From: Ornithinibacillus gellani
Lineage (GTDB): Bacteria; Bacillota; Bacilli; Bacillales; Amphibacillaceae
DNA: 64,000 bases
Direction of reading: 5' to 3'
Assembly (NCBI RefSeq): GCF_003730295.1
Contig: NZ_QTSZ01000037.1
Coordinates: 186,001-250,000 of the forward strand
Shown here: positions 44,790-54,427 of the stretch, in pieces
Position numbering within the stretch: position 1 is the stretch's first letter
How the letters are laid out: each line of letters starts with the position of its first letter
Notes under the pieces: model-generated
Database searches by the model: none
What the model was told of the DNA's origin: nothing
What the model saw: only the letters and a program-made list of their open reading frames with translations
Translations under genes and position numbers: made by a program

Positions 44790-46337
44790 TTATTTAGCAG
44801 TTTCACCCGTTATTTCTTCATAAAGCTCTTGATACATATCATCATCTGGATTCAATTCATATGCTTTTCGGACGGCCTGATCTGCCTTTTCTGTTTCCCC
44901 TGTATCTTGATACAGTATCGCTAAATTAAAATATGCTTCCGGAAGCTCATCTAGAGCGATAGACTGTTCTAAATCTTTGATGGCTAGATCATATTTTTCC
45001 ATACCGATATAAGCATAGGAGCGCTGAAATAGCAGAACACTTTCGAAATCTCCCGGATTTTCTAATGCTTTTGTTGCACGGTCGATAATTTCTTCATATT
45101 CATTTTCCTGTACCAGCTCTTCAATATGTGCCAATTGGTAGGCAGCATTATTTTCGTTATTCTCTATTCCAAAATAAATTAATCCAATACTGGCCAGGAC
45201 ATAGATAAGAATAGCTGTTGCTTGCGTAAGCAGCTTACGTTTGCCGGGAACTGATACAATGGCTGCAGCAATAAATCCAGCAATCAAACCTCCAATATGT
45301 GCACCATTATCAATTTGTGGAACAGAAAAGCCAAAAATAAGATTGATAACAATTAATACTAATACATTGGTGCCCATCGTTTGGAAAAACAAATGCCTAT
45401 ATTGTGTTCCAAAAAACAATAGAGCGCCAAAAAGTCCAAATAAAGCCCCTGATGCTCCTGCAGATACACTCATGGAAAAAGTAAAACTTGCTAGTCCACC
45501 ACTAATTCCCGCTAACATATAGATGATAAAAAATCGCCATGAGCCATAAATTCTTTCCACAAGTGTTCCTAAGTAATACACAGCTAACATATTCATTGCC
45601 AGATGGAGAAAACCAATATGTAAGAACATCGAGGTGATGATACGCCACCATTCCCCATCCATCATGATGGCGGGATTATACTTTGCACCAAATTGGATGA
45701 GTGTCTCAATTGAATTACTGCCACCCTTTAATTCCAATACAATAAACATGAGAATATTTAACGCTAAAATGATGTATGTTAGCAAAGGTTTTCCAAAGTG
45801 AAATACACCTTCAGTTTGTTTACGCTGATGTTCATACATGCTTTCCAGTTCTTGTTTATGATGTTCAATTTCTAAAGATAAATTTTCCTCTGAAACTAGA
45901 TTGTGAGTGCTTTCTTGCTCCATACCAGTTGTCTTGAAATAACGCGCTTCTTCCTGTTCAAAGTTATTTTCATCCATATAATATACATGCATTGCAATTG
46001 GCTTTTTTTCACGCAGTACCATTGGCTTTTTCAAAAGCTCCCAATCATCTACAGGAGTATGTTTTGCAATATAAACATTATGAATAATGATCTGTTTTCC
46101 TTGCAGCAATTTCCCCATTGATTTTACGCGTTGAAACACACTACCAATATCCTGTTTCAAATGATTTTTCCAATTATAATCCTTATGAAAAATCCTTGTG
46201 ATAATAGATTGTTTATCTTGATATTTTACCAACCATATTTCTTCGTTCTCTTCATTAATATGGAGTATTTCAAAATGATGTTGTTTTGCCAAATGATTGG
46301 CAAACGAATACATTCTATATACTTCTAAATCATTCAT
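44790..46337 (-). CDS. gluP: Rhomboid family intramembrane protease with TPR tail (YqgP/GluP)
   Basis: Six or seven membrane helices (about 190-385) contain the serine-histidine dyad: Ser in AGASGALFGLFGAL and His in GAHIGGLIAGF. An N-terminal soluble domain (1-170) precedes, and TPR repeats at about 400-510 (YAYIGMEKYDLAIKDLEQSI and EAYFNLAILYQDTGETEKA) follow. 515 aa, as in YqgP of B. subtilis, which cleaves the Mg transporter MgtE with FtsH. ATG 46337 with GGGAGG. Confidence 0.95.
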   Translation of the reverse strand: MNDLEVYRMYSFANHLAKQHHFEILHINEENEEIWLVKYQDKQSIITRIFHKDYNWKNHLKQDIGSVFQRVKSMGKLLQGKQIIIHNVYIAKHTPVDDWELLKKPMVLREKKPIAMHVYYMDENNFEQEEARYFKTTGMEQESTHNLVSEENLSLEIEHHKQELESMYEHQRKQTEGVFHFGKPLLTYIILALNILMFIVLELKGGSNSIETLIQFGAKYNPAIMMDGEWWRIITSMFLHIGFLHLAMNMLAVYYLGTLVERIYGSWRFFIIYMLAGISGGLASFTFSMSVSAGASGALFGLFGALLFFGTQYRHLFFQTMGTNVLVLIVINLIFGFSVPQIDNGAHIGGLIAGFIAAAIVSVPGKRKLLTQATAILIYVLASIGLIYFGIENNENNAAYQLAHIEELVQENEYEEIIDRATKALENPGDFESVLLFQRSYAYIGMEKYDLAIKDLEQSIALDELPEAYFNLAILYQDTGETEKADQAVRKAYELNPDDDMYQELYEEITGETAK

Positions 46338-46469
46338 TCGATTTCCTCCCTACACCACATCATACCAAAACAGTTATAAAAACACTCTTTTAATCACTTC
46401 TTTTATTCAAAAGATATATCTTTTGAACCATCCTAACACATTTATTACAGCTTATGACCATTCATAAAA

Positions 46470-46504
46470 AAATAAGTACCCAGTAAAGATCCAGGTACTT
46501 ATTT
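46470..46504. terminator. Terminator downstream of yqgO
   Basis: Stem AAATAAGTACC / GGTACTTATTT with a 13-nt loop and T-rich ends on both strands. It lies 24 bp after the yqgO stop. Confidence 0.85.
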
Positions 46505-46527
46505 TTGGATATACAGAACCGTTTGTA

Positions 46528-46710
46528 TCATGATTGGGAATCCATGATTTCCAATGCGCTTTTTTTTACGATTGGAACCTTCATGAATGAACGAACTGCT
46601 ATTTTTCTAAACACGCCAAATTTCATCAATACGTTTAAAATACGATAACGCAGCTTCAATATAAAAAACACAGAAATCAATATTCCTAGGAACACATATA
46701 CATTTCTCAT
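46528..46710 (-). CDS. yqgO: YqgO-like small membrane protein
   Basis: 60-aa protein with one N-terminal membrane helix (VYVFLGILISVFFILKL) and a basic amphipathic remainder including GVFRKIAVRSFMKVP. Its size, motif RILNVLMK and location between the rhomboid and ThiF/yqgN region fit YqgO. The start is ATG 46710, 9 nt after GAGG; an upstream TTG has no ribosome binding site. Function unknown. Confidence 0.7.
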   Translation of the reverse strand: MRNVYVFLGILISVFFILKLRYRILNVLMKFGVFRKIAVRSFMKVPIVKKSALEIMDSQS

Positions 46711-46772
46711 CCTTTGCACCCTCTTTACCAATGGTGCACTTAGTTATTTTCATAATGATAGGATATTATGCA

Positions 46773-47780
46773 TTAGGAACCTATATAACGGTCGTACCAT
46801 GCGCGTGCTTCAATCGGGTCTTCCGTTCCTTGCACAAGTACCCTGCCATCCGGGAACAGAACAAATTCTTTTTGAGCGTCTACGTGTGCTTTTAATAAAA
46901 ATGGTGTTTGTTTCACATCTGCTATAGATGACAGTTGTTTTCCCCACTGTGCTAAATCAATACTTTGTTTCTGATGGATTTGTACTGTATTTCTTCCACA
47001 TAAAACAGAGGTGTCTGATGATGGACTTCGCTCTAGCGCAGGAAATGTATCGTGGGTACAAACAGGACATGCTGAATCCTTTGATTGTAAGCTAATGTCA
47101 TAGGATTGATTTCCCCATATATCTATCGTTTGTAGTGTGCCACGTAGCGCATCCAGATTTCCAGTCAGGTATTTTAAAGCTTCCGTTACCTGCAATGATG
47201 AAATGATGTCAACAACTGGTGAAATCACACCTACTGTATCACATGTCTGTCCTGTTCCAGCACCTTCTTTCACATGACACCGTAGACAAGCAGTTGTATG
47301 CGGTATAAACAACGCCGTCATTCCTCTTGAACTAACTACGCCACCATACGCGTATGGTATACCACGCTGAAAGCATATGTCATTCATTAAAAATCTTGTT
47401 GCAAAATTGTCCGTTCCATCTAATACAATATCCACATCTTTCGTTAGTTCTTCGATATTTTCATTAGAAACATGTCCGACAATTGCTTCCACCTGGACTT
47501 GGCTATTGATGTTAGAAAGTTTTTCTTTGGCAGCAATCGCTTTTGGCAATGCATTGGCAACATCGCTTTCATCAAATAACATTTGTCTTTGCAAATTACT
47601 TGCTTCAACAACATCCCGGTCAATTAGGCGAATATTCCCCACACCTGCTCGAACCAAATGATTACTAATTACTGTGCCTAACGCACCGACCCCAACTACC
47701 AGCACCCGACTCTCAGCAAGTCGTCGCTGTCCTTGTTCTCCAATCGGTTTAAAAAGAATTTGTCTTGCATATCGATTCAT
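46773..47780 (-). CDS. ThiF/MoeB/HesA family adenylyltransferase
   Basis: E1-like enzyme that adenylates the C-terminal glycine of a sulfur carrier (ThiS or MoaD). The Rossmann motif VLVVGVGALGTVISNHLVRAG, the DNFATRF segment, the CLRCHVKEGAGTGQTCDTVG region with catalytic Cys, and paired CxxC (CLRC, CPVC) zinc ligands are visible. The C-terminal 90 residues are a short extra domain. 335 aa. ATG 47780 with GGGGGAAG. ThiF and MoeB cannot be separated from this sequence; no thi or moa genes are near. Confidence 0.88.
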   Translation of the reverse strand: MNRYARQILFKPIGEQGQRRLAESRVLVVGVGALGTVISNHLVRAGVGNIRLIDRDVVEASNLQRQMLFDESDVANALPKAIAAKEKLSNINSQVQVEAIVGHVSNENIEELTKDVDIVLDGTDNFATRFLMNDICFQRGIPYAYGGVVSSRGMTALFIPHTTACLRCHVKEGAGTGQTCDTVGVISPVVDIISSLQVTEALKYLTGNLDALRGTLQTIDIWGNQSYDISLQSKDSACPVCTHDTFPALERSPSSDTSVLCGRNTVQIHQKQSIDLAQWGKQLSSIADVKQTPFLLKAHVDAQKEFVLFPDGRVLVQGTEDPIEARAWYDRYIGS

Positions 47781-47792
47781 CGTCTTCCCCCC

Positions 47793-48341
47793 TCACCCAT
47801 CATAAATAATGAGATGCTCTACGCTACGGTCGAAAGGCTCTGCTGGAATTTCTTTTGTGAATTGCATGGGATGCAGAAGAGACACCGTTTGATTTGGAAA
47901 ATTAGTGAGGAAACGATCATAATATCCACCACCAAAACCAATTCGATATCCACGCTCATCAAAAACAAGTCCGGGCACAACAAGTAAATTAATATTTGTC
48001 TTGTTGACGCGATGTGAATCTGTTGGGATTGGTTCTAATAAATTATAATAAACGGTTTCCAATTGATCATAGCTTTCTATTATATAAAATACCAATTCTT
48101 TTGATTTTGGATTACATTTCGGAACACAAATATTCTTTCCCTGATTCCAACCTGCTTCAATAATCATTCTTGTGTCCCACTCAAAGCCTTGCGATATCGT
48201 AATACCGATTACTTCCGCGCTCTCCCAATAAGGGGATGCAAGTAGTTGTTCCGTCATTCTTTTTTCAATAGTTTTACGGTAATTGACATCTAGACTTTGC
48301 ATTTGATGTATAAGTTGTTGTCTCCATGCTTGTTTATTCAT
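47793..48341 (-). CDS. yqgN: 5-formyltetrahydrofolate cyclo-ligase (YqgN)
   Basis: Converts 5-formyl-THF to 5,10-methenyl-THF with ATP, returning a glycine-cleavage by-product to the active folate pool. The C-terminal signature GYRIGFGGGYYDRFL and ISQGFEWDTR segments identify it. 182 aa. ATG 48341. It is followed by the ThiF/MoeB gene 13 bp away. Confidence 0.94.
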   Translation of the reverse strand: MNKQAWRQQLIHQMQSLDVNYRKTIEKRMTEQLLASPYWESAEVIGITISQGFEWDTRMIIEAGWNQGKNICVPKCNPKSKELVFYIIESYDQLETVYYNLLEPIPTDSHRVNKTNINLLVVPGLVFDERGYRIGFGGGYYDRFLTNFPNQTVSLLHPMQFTKEIPAEPFDRSVEHLIIYDG

Positions 48342-48425
48342 AAACGCCCGCCTCCATGATTAAGTTTACACGCTAACAAAAGTATACCTTAAGACGAAAG
48401 TATAAGAAAAAAATTGATGGTATTA

Positions 48426-48459
48426 AAAAAACCCTCGATATGTACATACAAGGGTTTTT
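48426..48459 (-). terminator. Terminator of rpmG
   Basis: Stem AAAAACCCT / AGGGTTTTT with a 16-nt loop and T residues after it on the minus strand, 6 bp from the rpmG stop. Confidence 0.83.
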
Positions 48460-48465
48460 CAATAC

Positions 48466-48615
48466 TTATTTTGTTTCACGATGAAGCGTGTGTTTTTTCA
48501 AACGTGGGCAATATTTCATAAGCTCAATTCGCTCAGGATTTGTACGCTTGTTTTTCGTAGTAATATAATTACGTTCACCAGATTCAGTGCAAGCTAATGT
48601 AATGTTAACGCGCAT
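48466..48615 (-). CDS. rpmG: 50S ribosomal protein L33
   Basis: 49-aa ribosomal protein, [17 protein letters not shown] to [16 protein letters not shown]. Only Cys9 and Cys36 of the four zinc-ligand positions remain (CTES instead of CTEC, and CPRL instead of CPxC), so it is an incomplete or zinc-independent form. ATG 48615 with GGAGGG. Bacillus genomes carry several L33 genes; the others are outside the window. Confidence 0.95.
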   Translation of the reverse strand: MRVNITLACTESGERNYITTKNKRTNPERIELMKYCPRLKKHTLHRETK

Positions 48616-48802
48616 GGTTTTCCCTCCAAACTATAAAATCTTACCATTTCATTATCGGTAAAAAATACATCTCTGACTTAATTATAATAGCAGATATTAA
48701 ACATTCTATCAACAGACAAAGGAAAATTTTTTATGGTTTATACTTTTCCAATTGTATGGTATAAATAATAGAGTATTGTATTACAATTGGGAGGGCAAGA
48801 AA

Positions 48803-49144
48803 ATGTTGATTTATGTTGGAATAGCGATTATCGCAATCGCTGTGATACTGTTTATATTATCATTCTTTATGAATGATCGGTTCGAAAGTCTGGAAAGTCA
48901 AATTGAACAATTATCCATATCGACCATGCAGGATGCATATCAAATGAAAAAGAAAATCAAAATTCTGGAAGAGGAGCTACTAACCAACTCAACTGATACG
49001 CAGCAAGTTGCAAGCAGGGATTTCCAACCACTGCTTATCCAAAAGGTGTATGAGCTATCACAACAAGGTTACTCTCCGACAGATATCTCTAAAAACACAG
49101 ATCTAAGTGTGCATGATATACAAACAATACTAAAAAATTATTAA
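48803..49144 (+). CDS. Membrane-anchored coiled-coil protein with C-terminal HTH-like helix
   Basis: 113 aa, family not recognised. An N-terminal membrane helix (about 2-22) is followed by a heptad-rich coiled coil ([20 protein letters not shown], then [13 protein letters not shown]). The C-terminal segment [31 protein letters not shown], quoted as one helix-turn-helix unit in two halves, resembles DUF6115-type tails. ATG 48803 with GGGAGG 8 nt upstream; earlier in-frame codons lie before it. It is followed after 20 bp by the MltG-like gene, so they may be one operon. Confidence 0.75.
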   Translation: MLIYVGIAIIAIAVILFILSFFMNDRFESLESQIEQLSISTMQDAYQMKKKIKILEEELLTNSTDTQQVASRDFQPLLIQKVYELSQQGYSPTDISKNTDLSVHDIQTILKNY

Positions 49145-49164
49145 TACAAAGATAGGTGAATACG

Positions 49165-49770
49165 ATGAGAAGTCCGATACGAGCATTTTCTTTAGGCCTC
49201 TTTGCTGCTGGACTCATCATCCTAATATCATCCCTGTTCTTTAACACCTCTGAAAAGAGAGCTGAAGAATATCCAGTGGATGATATGATAAATATTATGA
49301 AGGATGAAGGGTACCGTGTCATGTCAGAATCCGAGTACATTGCTTTGTCGTTACAAAAAGATGATGAACAACAAAAAGCCAATGAAGATACAGAGAAAAC
49401 GGATAAAGATGACAAGCAGGATCAAGCAAAAGACGACCAGACAACCGATTCGAAAGATAACAGTAAGAAAGAAACAGACAAGAAAGAAGACAATACAAAA
49501 GATAAAACATCTGAACATGAAAAAACAGATAAAAAAGATGACAAGAAAGATGATAAAGATAAGGTTGTTACATACACCTTAAAAATTGAATCAGGTATGC
49601 CTTCTTCTACAATTGGTGATTTACTAGAAGAAAATAAAGTCATCAAGGATGGCTCGAAATTCAATAAATACTTGGAAGATGAAGGTTACAGCTTAAAGAT
49701 TCAGCTGGGTAACTTTAAAGTAAATAGCGATATGACGTTTAATGAAATAGCTAAATTACTTACAAAATAA
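49165..49770 (+). CDS. MltG/YceG-like domain protein without catalytic domain
   Basis: 201 aa. An N-terminal membrane helix (about 8-27) precedes a short conserved region, then a Lys/Asp/Glu/Thr-rich linker of about 70 residues (65-135). The C-terminal LysM-like subdomain resembles the one preceding the catalytic domain in endolytic transglycosylase MltG: IESGMPSSTIGDLLEENKVI and FKVNSDMTFNEIAKLLTK. The transglycosylase domain itself is absent, so enzyme activity is unlikely. ATG 49165 with AGGTG upstream. It may bind peptidoglycan; this is inference. Confidence 0.75.
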   Translation: MRSPIRAFSLGLFAAGLIILISSLFFNTSEKRAEEYPVDDMINIMKDEGYRVMSESEYIALSLQKDDEQQKANEDTEKTDKDDKQDQAKDDQTTDSKDNSKKETDKKEDNTKDKTSEHEKTDKKDDKKDDKDKVVTYTLKIESGMPSSTIGDLLEENKVIKDGSKFNKYLEDEGYSLKIQLGNFKVNSDMTFNEIAKLLTK

Positions 49771-49773
49771 CTT

Positions 49774-49807
49774 AAAGCAGCATTTCCATTTTGGGAAATG
49801 CTGCTTT
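49774..49807. terminator. Bidirectional terminator between the MltG-like gene and pbpA
   Basis: Perfect 14-bp stem AAAGCAGCATTTCC / GGAAATGCTGCTTT with a 6-nt loop, between convergent genes. Confidence 0.9.
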
Positions 49808-49816
49808 ATTCATTAC

Positions 49817-51952
49817 TTATTCATCTGAATCTGTTTCTTCCTCTTTTGTATCCTTCGCCTTCTCTTCGCCTTGATCACGTTCTTTCTTCAATTCAAAATA
49901 CGTATCTAAAATCCCCTCACCTATCTTATGCTGGATTGGATGCTGGCCACGTACACTGCCTAAATAAGGGACGATTACAGCAAAGGCAATTTCCGGCTCG
50001 TCATATGGTGCATAACCAATTAACGATAAATTCTCAGTATAAATTTTATTCCCATTTACAAATACTTCGTTCTCCGCTGTACCTGTTTTACCAGCAGGTT
50101 TATAGTCCTTATTCGCAAAATAACTATATCCCGTACCACCTGGAGATTGCAGTGCTTGACGGAAACCTTCTTGAACTCGTTTGATATAACTACTATCCAT
50201 TTCAACTCGATTAAGCACTTCTGTATTTTTGCTTCGATAAATGGTACCCAATTCATCTTCCGCATTACCATCGGGATTCCGTATTTCCTTTAAAAAATGT
50301 GGTCGAACACGATAGCCATCATTTGCAATTGTGGCAACATATTGGGCCAATTGCATAGGGGTATAGGTATCATACTGTCCAATTGCAAAGTGTAATAAAT
50401 TACCAGCTTGTGGAGTTTGTCCAACATATCCTGTTGATTCAAAAGGAAAATCGATTCCTGTTTTTACACCGAGTCCAAACTGATAAAAATAATTACGCAT
50501 TTCCTGAAACGCACTATTATTAAATTTAACAGAAGCGTTATTTGGAAATGGATTCCGATAATCTCCGCCCATACGAAGGGCAATATAAAACATGTAAACG
50601 TTAGAAGATCTTCTTAGGGCATCCAAATCGTTCACATACCCTAGATTCATCCAAGAACCCATCTTTTTCGTTCCAGCAATTTTTAATGGTCGGTCATAAA
50701 AAGCATCCCCTGGCGAAATGACACCGGATTGATAGCCTGCCAGTACGCTGGCACCTTTTACGGTTGAACCAGGACGGTGTGCATCATATAAGGTGCGGTA
50801 GGAATTATCGACAAATTTCTTTTCATCCCGATCATAATGCTGTCCTGAAACTGCGAGAATCTCACCCGTTTGAGGATTAAGCACAACTGCAAGTGCATCC
50901 TCTAAAAATCTATTTTGATACGGGAACTTGTTGATTGCAGTTTTAAGCTCTTTACGAACAACCTCATCTACTTTTTCCTGGAATTCCATATCAACAGTTA
51001 GGACGAGATCTTTACCTCGTTCCCCTTTTACAACGGTTTTTGTGTCGACAATTTTTCCATTTTTATTGGTTGAATATTGTATTTGTTCCTTACGTCCTCT
51101 TAACACATCCTCATATTGCTCTTCTAATCCACTCGTACCAACTCTATCGTTACGACTGTATCCTTTTGCAAGATAATACTGAAGCTTTTCAGCAGGTAAG
51201 CCAATTTTTTCAGTAGAAATATTTCCGAGTATATTTTTGAATGTTTCATCATACAGATACTCTCGGTTCCAATCGGTTGTCGCGTTAATACCAGGTAATT
51301 CATCCAGATGCTCGGCAACCTTGGCATATTCCTCGGAGGTCACATTTTCGTTCTTAACAATCTGCGGTGTTAAAGAATAGGCTTTGTCTAATTCTCTTTT
51401 TATCAGGATGATATGTTCATCCTTCTCTGTTATTTCAGCAAGTTCTTCGTCTGTTATTCGCTTTAAAATCGTCTTATATTGTTCAGCGTTCGACAGTTTT
51501 TCAAGTTCACCGTCTTTCAATTTTGCCACAGCCTCTTCTTCATGTAGCAAATACCAGTACTCCTTACGTTGACGTTCCGAAATAGACTTTAATTTAGCTT
51601 TTTTATCTTTTTTATCGGTCGTATCATACATCGTAATATAATTCGATAACTTTTGAGCAAGCTCTAATTTATCCTTTGCCTGTACACCCTTTGGCGGGGT
51701 ATAGGTTATGGAATATAGTGGTTTATTATCCACGACTAAATCATGATTCCGATCATATATCTTTCCACGTGGTACTGGAATTTTCGTTGTATCCTTCACT
51801 GTTTTATTGATTTCTTCTTCATATTTCTCACCATTTAGAATTTGAACAACTCCAAGCTGGATGATCAAAACAGAGAACATCAAAAATACAATAAAGAATA
51901 AAATATTTAATCGAAATGGAAGTTGTGCTTTTTTCTTCTTTTTCTTTATCAT
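49817..51952 (-). CDS. pbpA: Class B penicillin-binding protein 2 (PbpA)
   Basis: Transpeptidase that cross-links lateral-wall peptidoglycan. A short basic N-terminus and membrane anchor (about 12-35) precede the dimerisation domain and the transpeptidase domain: active site GSTVKGAS, RRSSNVYMF and AGKTGTAEN. An acidic C-terminal tail (EKAKDTKEEETDSDE) is present. 711 aa. ATG 51952 with GGGGGAG. It sits next to yqgE and sodA, as does pbpA in B. subtilis. Confidence 0.94.
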   Translation of the reverse strand: MIKKKKKKAQLPFRLNILFFIVFLMFSVLIIQLGVVQILNGEKYEEEINKTVKDTTKIPVPRGKIYDRNHDLVVDNKPLYSITYTPPKGVQAKDKLELAQKLSNYITMYDTTDKKDKKAKLKSISERQRKEYWYLLHEEEAVAKLKDGELEKLSNAEQYKTILKRITDEELAEITEKDEHIILIKRELDKAYSLTPQIVKNENVTSEEYAKVAEHLDELPGINATTDWNREYLYDETFKNILGNISTEKIGLPAEKLQYYLAKGYSRNDRVGTSGLEEQYEDVLRGRKEQIQYSTNKNGKIVDTKTVVKGERGKDLVLTVDMEFQEKVDEVVRKELKTAINKFPYQNRFLEDALAVVLNPQTGEILAVSGQHYDRDEKKFVDNSYRTLYDAHRPGSTVKGASVLAGYQSGVISPGDAFYDRPLKIAGTKKMGSWMNLGYVNDLDALRRSSNVYMFYIALRMGGDYRNPFPNNASVKFNNSAFQEMRNYFYQFGLGVKTGIDFPFESTGYVGQTPQAGNLLHFAIGQYDTYTPMQLAQYVATIANDGYRVRPHFLKEIRNPDGNAEDELGTIYRSKNTEVLNRVEMDSSYIKRVQEGFRQALQSPGGTGYSYFANKDYKPAGKTGTAENEVFVNGNKIYTENLSLIGYAPYDEPEIAFAVIVPYLGSVRGQHPIQHKIGEGILDTYFELKKERDQGEEKAKDTKEEETDSDE

Positions 51953-52009
51953 ATTTTTCTCCCCCTTGAATTTACCTATTACATTATAACATCTTTTTTA
52001 TCTTTATGA

Positions 52010-53281
52010 TTAACGATTTTTTTCATCAGATAATTGTTCCTTTACGAGTAACTCTTTTTCTTCTGTCGTTTGTAAGTAAATGTTTTTGATAAGGGGGTAA
52101 ATCATTAAATGTCCAACTCCAAATAAAATAAGTAAATATGGAATAACCCTTTCTATATCTAAAAAGATGGCAGATACAATAAAAACGGAAATGGACAGCA
52201 CCCTGCCTAGATTTATGAACAATTCCCGAATCACAATGTATTCAATTCGCATTTCCTTTGCTTTCCATGCCTTGCCAATAACATCATATGTTAGGGATGC
52301 ATAAGGTACATTAATTAATGGATAGGCTATGCCGATAATTACCGCATATATTATGAGCGATTGGTAGTTCATTCGATATAAAATGATAAATAGGGATGCA
52401 TATAAAACCAAGCTGCCATATAAAATAAATATTTTTCTTTTCGTTGGAGTAATTAATTTAATTGCAACAAAATAAACCAACAAAGACATCCCGGAAAAAG
52501 CTAAATTAAATACGCCAAGATAAAATTCACTCTTTGTTATTAAGTAAACCCAAATGGTAATTACAAATGCAAAGATACCTTCACGCAATCCCTGAAAAAA
52601 ATGGGCATACAATATACGTTGCCAATTTTTATTATGATGTCTTTCATCTAAAATCCTTTTGAAATAAAATCTTCCCTCTGCGTGTCTGCGTCTAAGGAAA
52701 AAGCTGCAAACAACAGCAATGATGAATAGCATAAATGAAATACTAAATATCCACGTATATCCTGTTGCCTCAGGTAACTGCGTAATGATATATCCCGCAG
52801 CAATTGGTCCAGCCATACCTCCAAAGGATTGTAATATACCGAGAAAGCCATTAAAGAAATCTCTTGTTTCCGGCTCCGTAATTTCAAATGTCAATACATT
52901 ATAAGCCAACCAATAAAAGCCGTATCCAATTCCCAACACAATACCAAGCATAAAGTTATACGTTGCTGCTTGTTCACCGAGTAAGAGGACGATGATGAAA
53001 AATAATGATAAAAAAATGACTCCCATTCGTAACACAATAACCCTTTCGATGCGCTTAGCCATTTTACCAGCGATATAAAAAGAAAGTGGTTGAAATAAAA
53101 AAATTGCTAAGTTATACATAGCAATTGTCATGTAGTCCCCCGCCTGACGCCATAGGTAGATATTGACAAAAGTATTAGACAGAAATATTCCCAATGAATA
53201 TAATCCACCAATAACAAGCAAGATGACTAAATCCCGATTAATTTCATGACGACTCATAAATGATTGAACCATTTTATTCAT
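52010..53281 (-). CDS. yqgE: MFS family transporter (YqgE)
   Basis: Major facilitator protein of 423 aa with about 12 membrane helices, starting at VILLVIGGLYSLGIFLSNTF. The loop YIAGKMAKRIERVIVLRMG resembles the MFS motif after helix 2. Substrate unknown. The start is ATG 53281, with AAGGGG 10 nt upstream. ATG 53302 lies before that site and has a weaker context. It follows sodA and precedes pbpA. Confidence 0.87.
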   Translation of the reverse strand: MNKMVQSFMSRHEINRDLVILLVIGGLYSLGIFLSNTFVNIYLWRQAGDYMTIAMYNLAIFLFQPLSFYIAGKMAKRIERVIVLRMGVIFLSLFFIIVLLLGEQAATYNFMLGIVLGIGYGFYWLAYNVLTFEITEPETRDFFNGFLGILQSFGGMAGPIAAGYIITQLPEATGYTWIFSISFMLFIIAVVCSFFLRRRHAEGRFYFKRILDERHHNKNWQRILYAHFFQGLREGIFAFVITIWVYLITKSEFYLGVFNLAFSGMSLLVYFVAIKLITPTKRKIFILYGSLVLYASLFIILYRMNYQSLIIYAVIIGIAYPLINVPYASLTYDVIGKAWKAKEMRIEYIVIRELFINLGRVLSISVFIVSAIFLDIERVIPYLLILFGVGHLMIYPLIKNIYLQTTEEKELLVKEQLSDEKNR

Positions 53282-53385
53282 ATCTGAATTGCCCCTTTTC
53301 ATCTTTCATTAGTGTTGGCAAAACAGATATGGATATACAATATTTCATAGGAATTATGATTTATTCAGCACCAATCCTTTAAAGC

Positions 53386-53415
53386 AATAGGAGCATATCC
53401 AAGTGGATATGCTCC
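53386..53415. terminator. Terminator downstream of sodA
   Basis: Perfect 13-bp stem TAGGAGCATATCC / GGATATGCTCCTA with a 4-nt loop, 17 bp after the sodA stop. The T-run is clearer on the plus strand than on the minus strand. Confidence 0.8.
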
Positions 53416-53432
53416 TATATTTTTAATGAAAA

Positions 53433-54041
53433 TTATTTAGCTTCATTGTAGTTCTTAGCAACTTCATCCCAATTTACAACATTCCAGAATGCTGCGCAAT
53501 ATTCAGGACGCTTGTTTTGATATTTTAAATAATAAGCATGCTCCCACACGTCTAATCCTAGTAAAGGAGTTTTACCTTCCATTAGAGGGTTATCTTGGTT
53601 AGGAGTACTAATTACATCTATTTCTCCATTATCAAGAACGAGCCATGCCCAACCGGATCCAAAGCGCGTTTTTGCAGCAGTTTCAAATGCTTCTTTAAAT
53701 TTATCAAAGCTACCAAACTTTGCATCAATTTTTTCTGCTAATTCACCAGAAGGATTTCCGCCACCGTTTGGTGAAAGAGTTTTCCAGAATAGGCTGTGGT
53801 TAGCATGTCCCCCACCATTGTTTCTTACAGCGGTACGGATATCTGCTGGTACAGCATCTAAATTGCTGATTAAGTCTTCCAATGATTTAGATTGTAGATC
53901 AGCATGACCTTCCAATGCACCATTTAGATTCGTCACATACGTGTTATGATGCTTTGTATGGTGAATGTTCATGGTTTCTTTGTCAATTGTAGGTTCTAGT
54001 GCATCATATGCATAAGGTAGTTCTGGTAATTCAAATGCCAT
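53433..54041 (-). CDS. sodA: Superoxide dismutase (Mn type)
   Basis: Converts superoxide to hydrogen peroxide and oxygen. Metal ligands are His27 ([12 protein letters not shown]), His in [10 protein letters not shown], Asp in [15 protein letters not shown], and the following His. The Gln-type and Gly residues favour Mn. 202 aa as in B. subtilis. ATG 54041 with GAGGAATT. Monocistronic. Confidence 0.97.
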   Translation of the reverse strand: MAFELPELPYAYDALEPTIDKETMNIHHTKHHNTYVTNLNGALEGHADLQSKSLEDLISNLDAVPADIRTAVRNNGGGHANHSLFWKTLSPNGGGNPSGELAEKIDAKFGSFDKFKEAFETAAKTRFGSGWAWLVLDNGEIDVISTPNQDNPLMEGKTPLLGLDVWEHAYYLKYQNKRPEYCAAFWNVVNWDEVAKNYNEAK

Positions 54042-54400
54042 TATAATTCCTCCTCTAATAATTTGGATATTAAAAAGGAATGAAAATTCACCCTTTCCTA
54101 TTCAGATTATCAAAGCAGCACTTAGGTTGCAAATCATATGCATGTTGATACGCACATGTCTACAGACACACAAATCCTACACTTTAGGGTTAAAGCCATT
54201 CAATTATCCGTCCTCCTTATCCTTCCAAGCTTCATGGCGGTCTACGAGTTACATTGGCTTCCTTGTTTAGAAAGACAGTATCTATATGGCATAATCATGA
54301 TTTATTATTCCAGTTTTTTATATGATGGGAATAAGCTTTTCCAATATTTCTTCCATATTTTACGCATATGTTGTCGGTTTGCATAAAAACAGCATAAAAA
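54042..54400. other. Intergenic region upstream of sodA
   Basis: About 360 bp between sodA and the tRNA terminator. An 82-codon open frame on the plus strand has no ribosome binding site and no recognisable family. It must hold the sodA promoter, but no strong -10/-35 pair stands out. No RNA seen. Confidence 0.45.
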
Positions 54401-54420
54401 AACAAGCGTTTTCGCTTGTT
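54401..54420 (-). terminator. Terminator of the tRNA operon
   Basis: Stem AACAAGCG / CGCTTGTT with a 4-nt loop and TTTTT on the minus strand, just past tRNA-Phe. Confidence 0.9.
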
Positions 54421-54427
54421 AAAAAAG

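Noticed and set aside
49304-49582. Frames in both directions rich in Lys/Thr or Ser/Leu over the charged linker
   Set aside because: They are shadows of the repetitive Lys/Asp codons of the MltG-like gene.
54138-54386. An 82-codon plus-strand frame between sodA and the tRNA cluster
   Set aside because: No ribosome binding site, no domain, and amino acid composition like translated AT-rich spacer.
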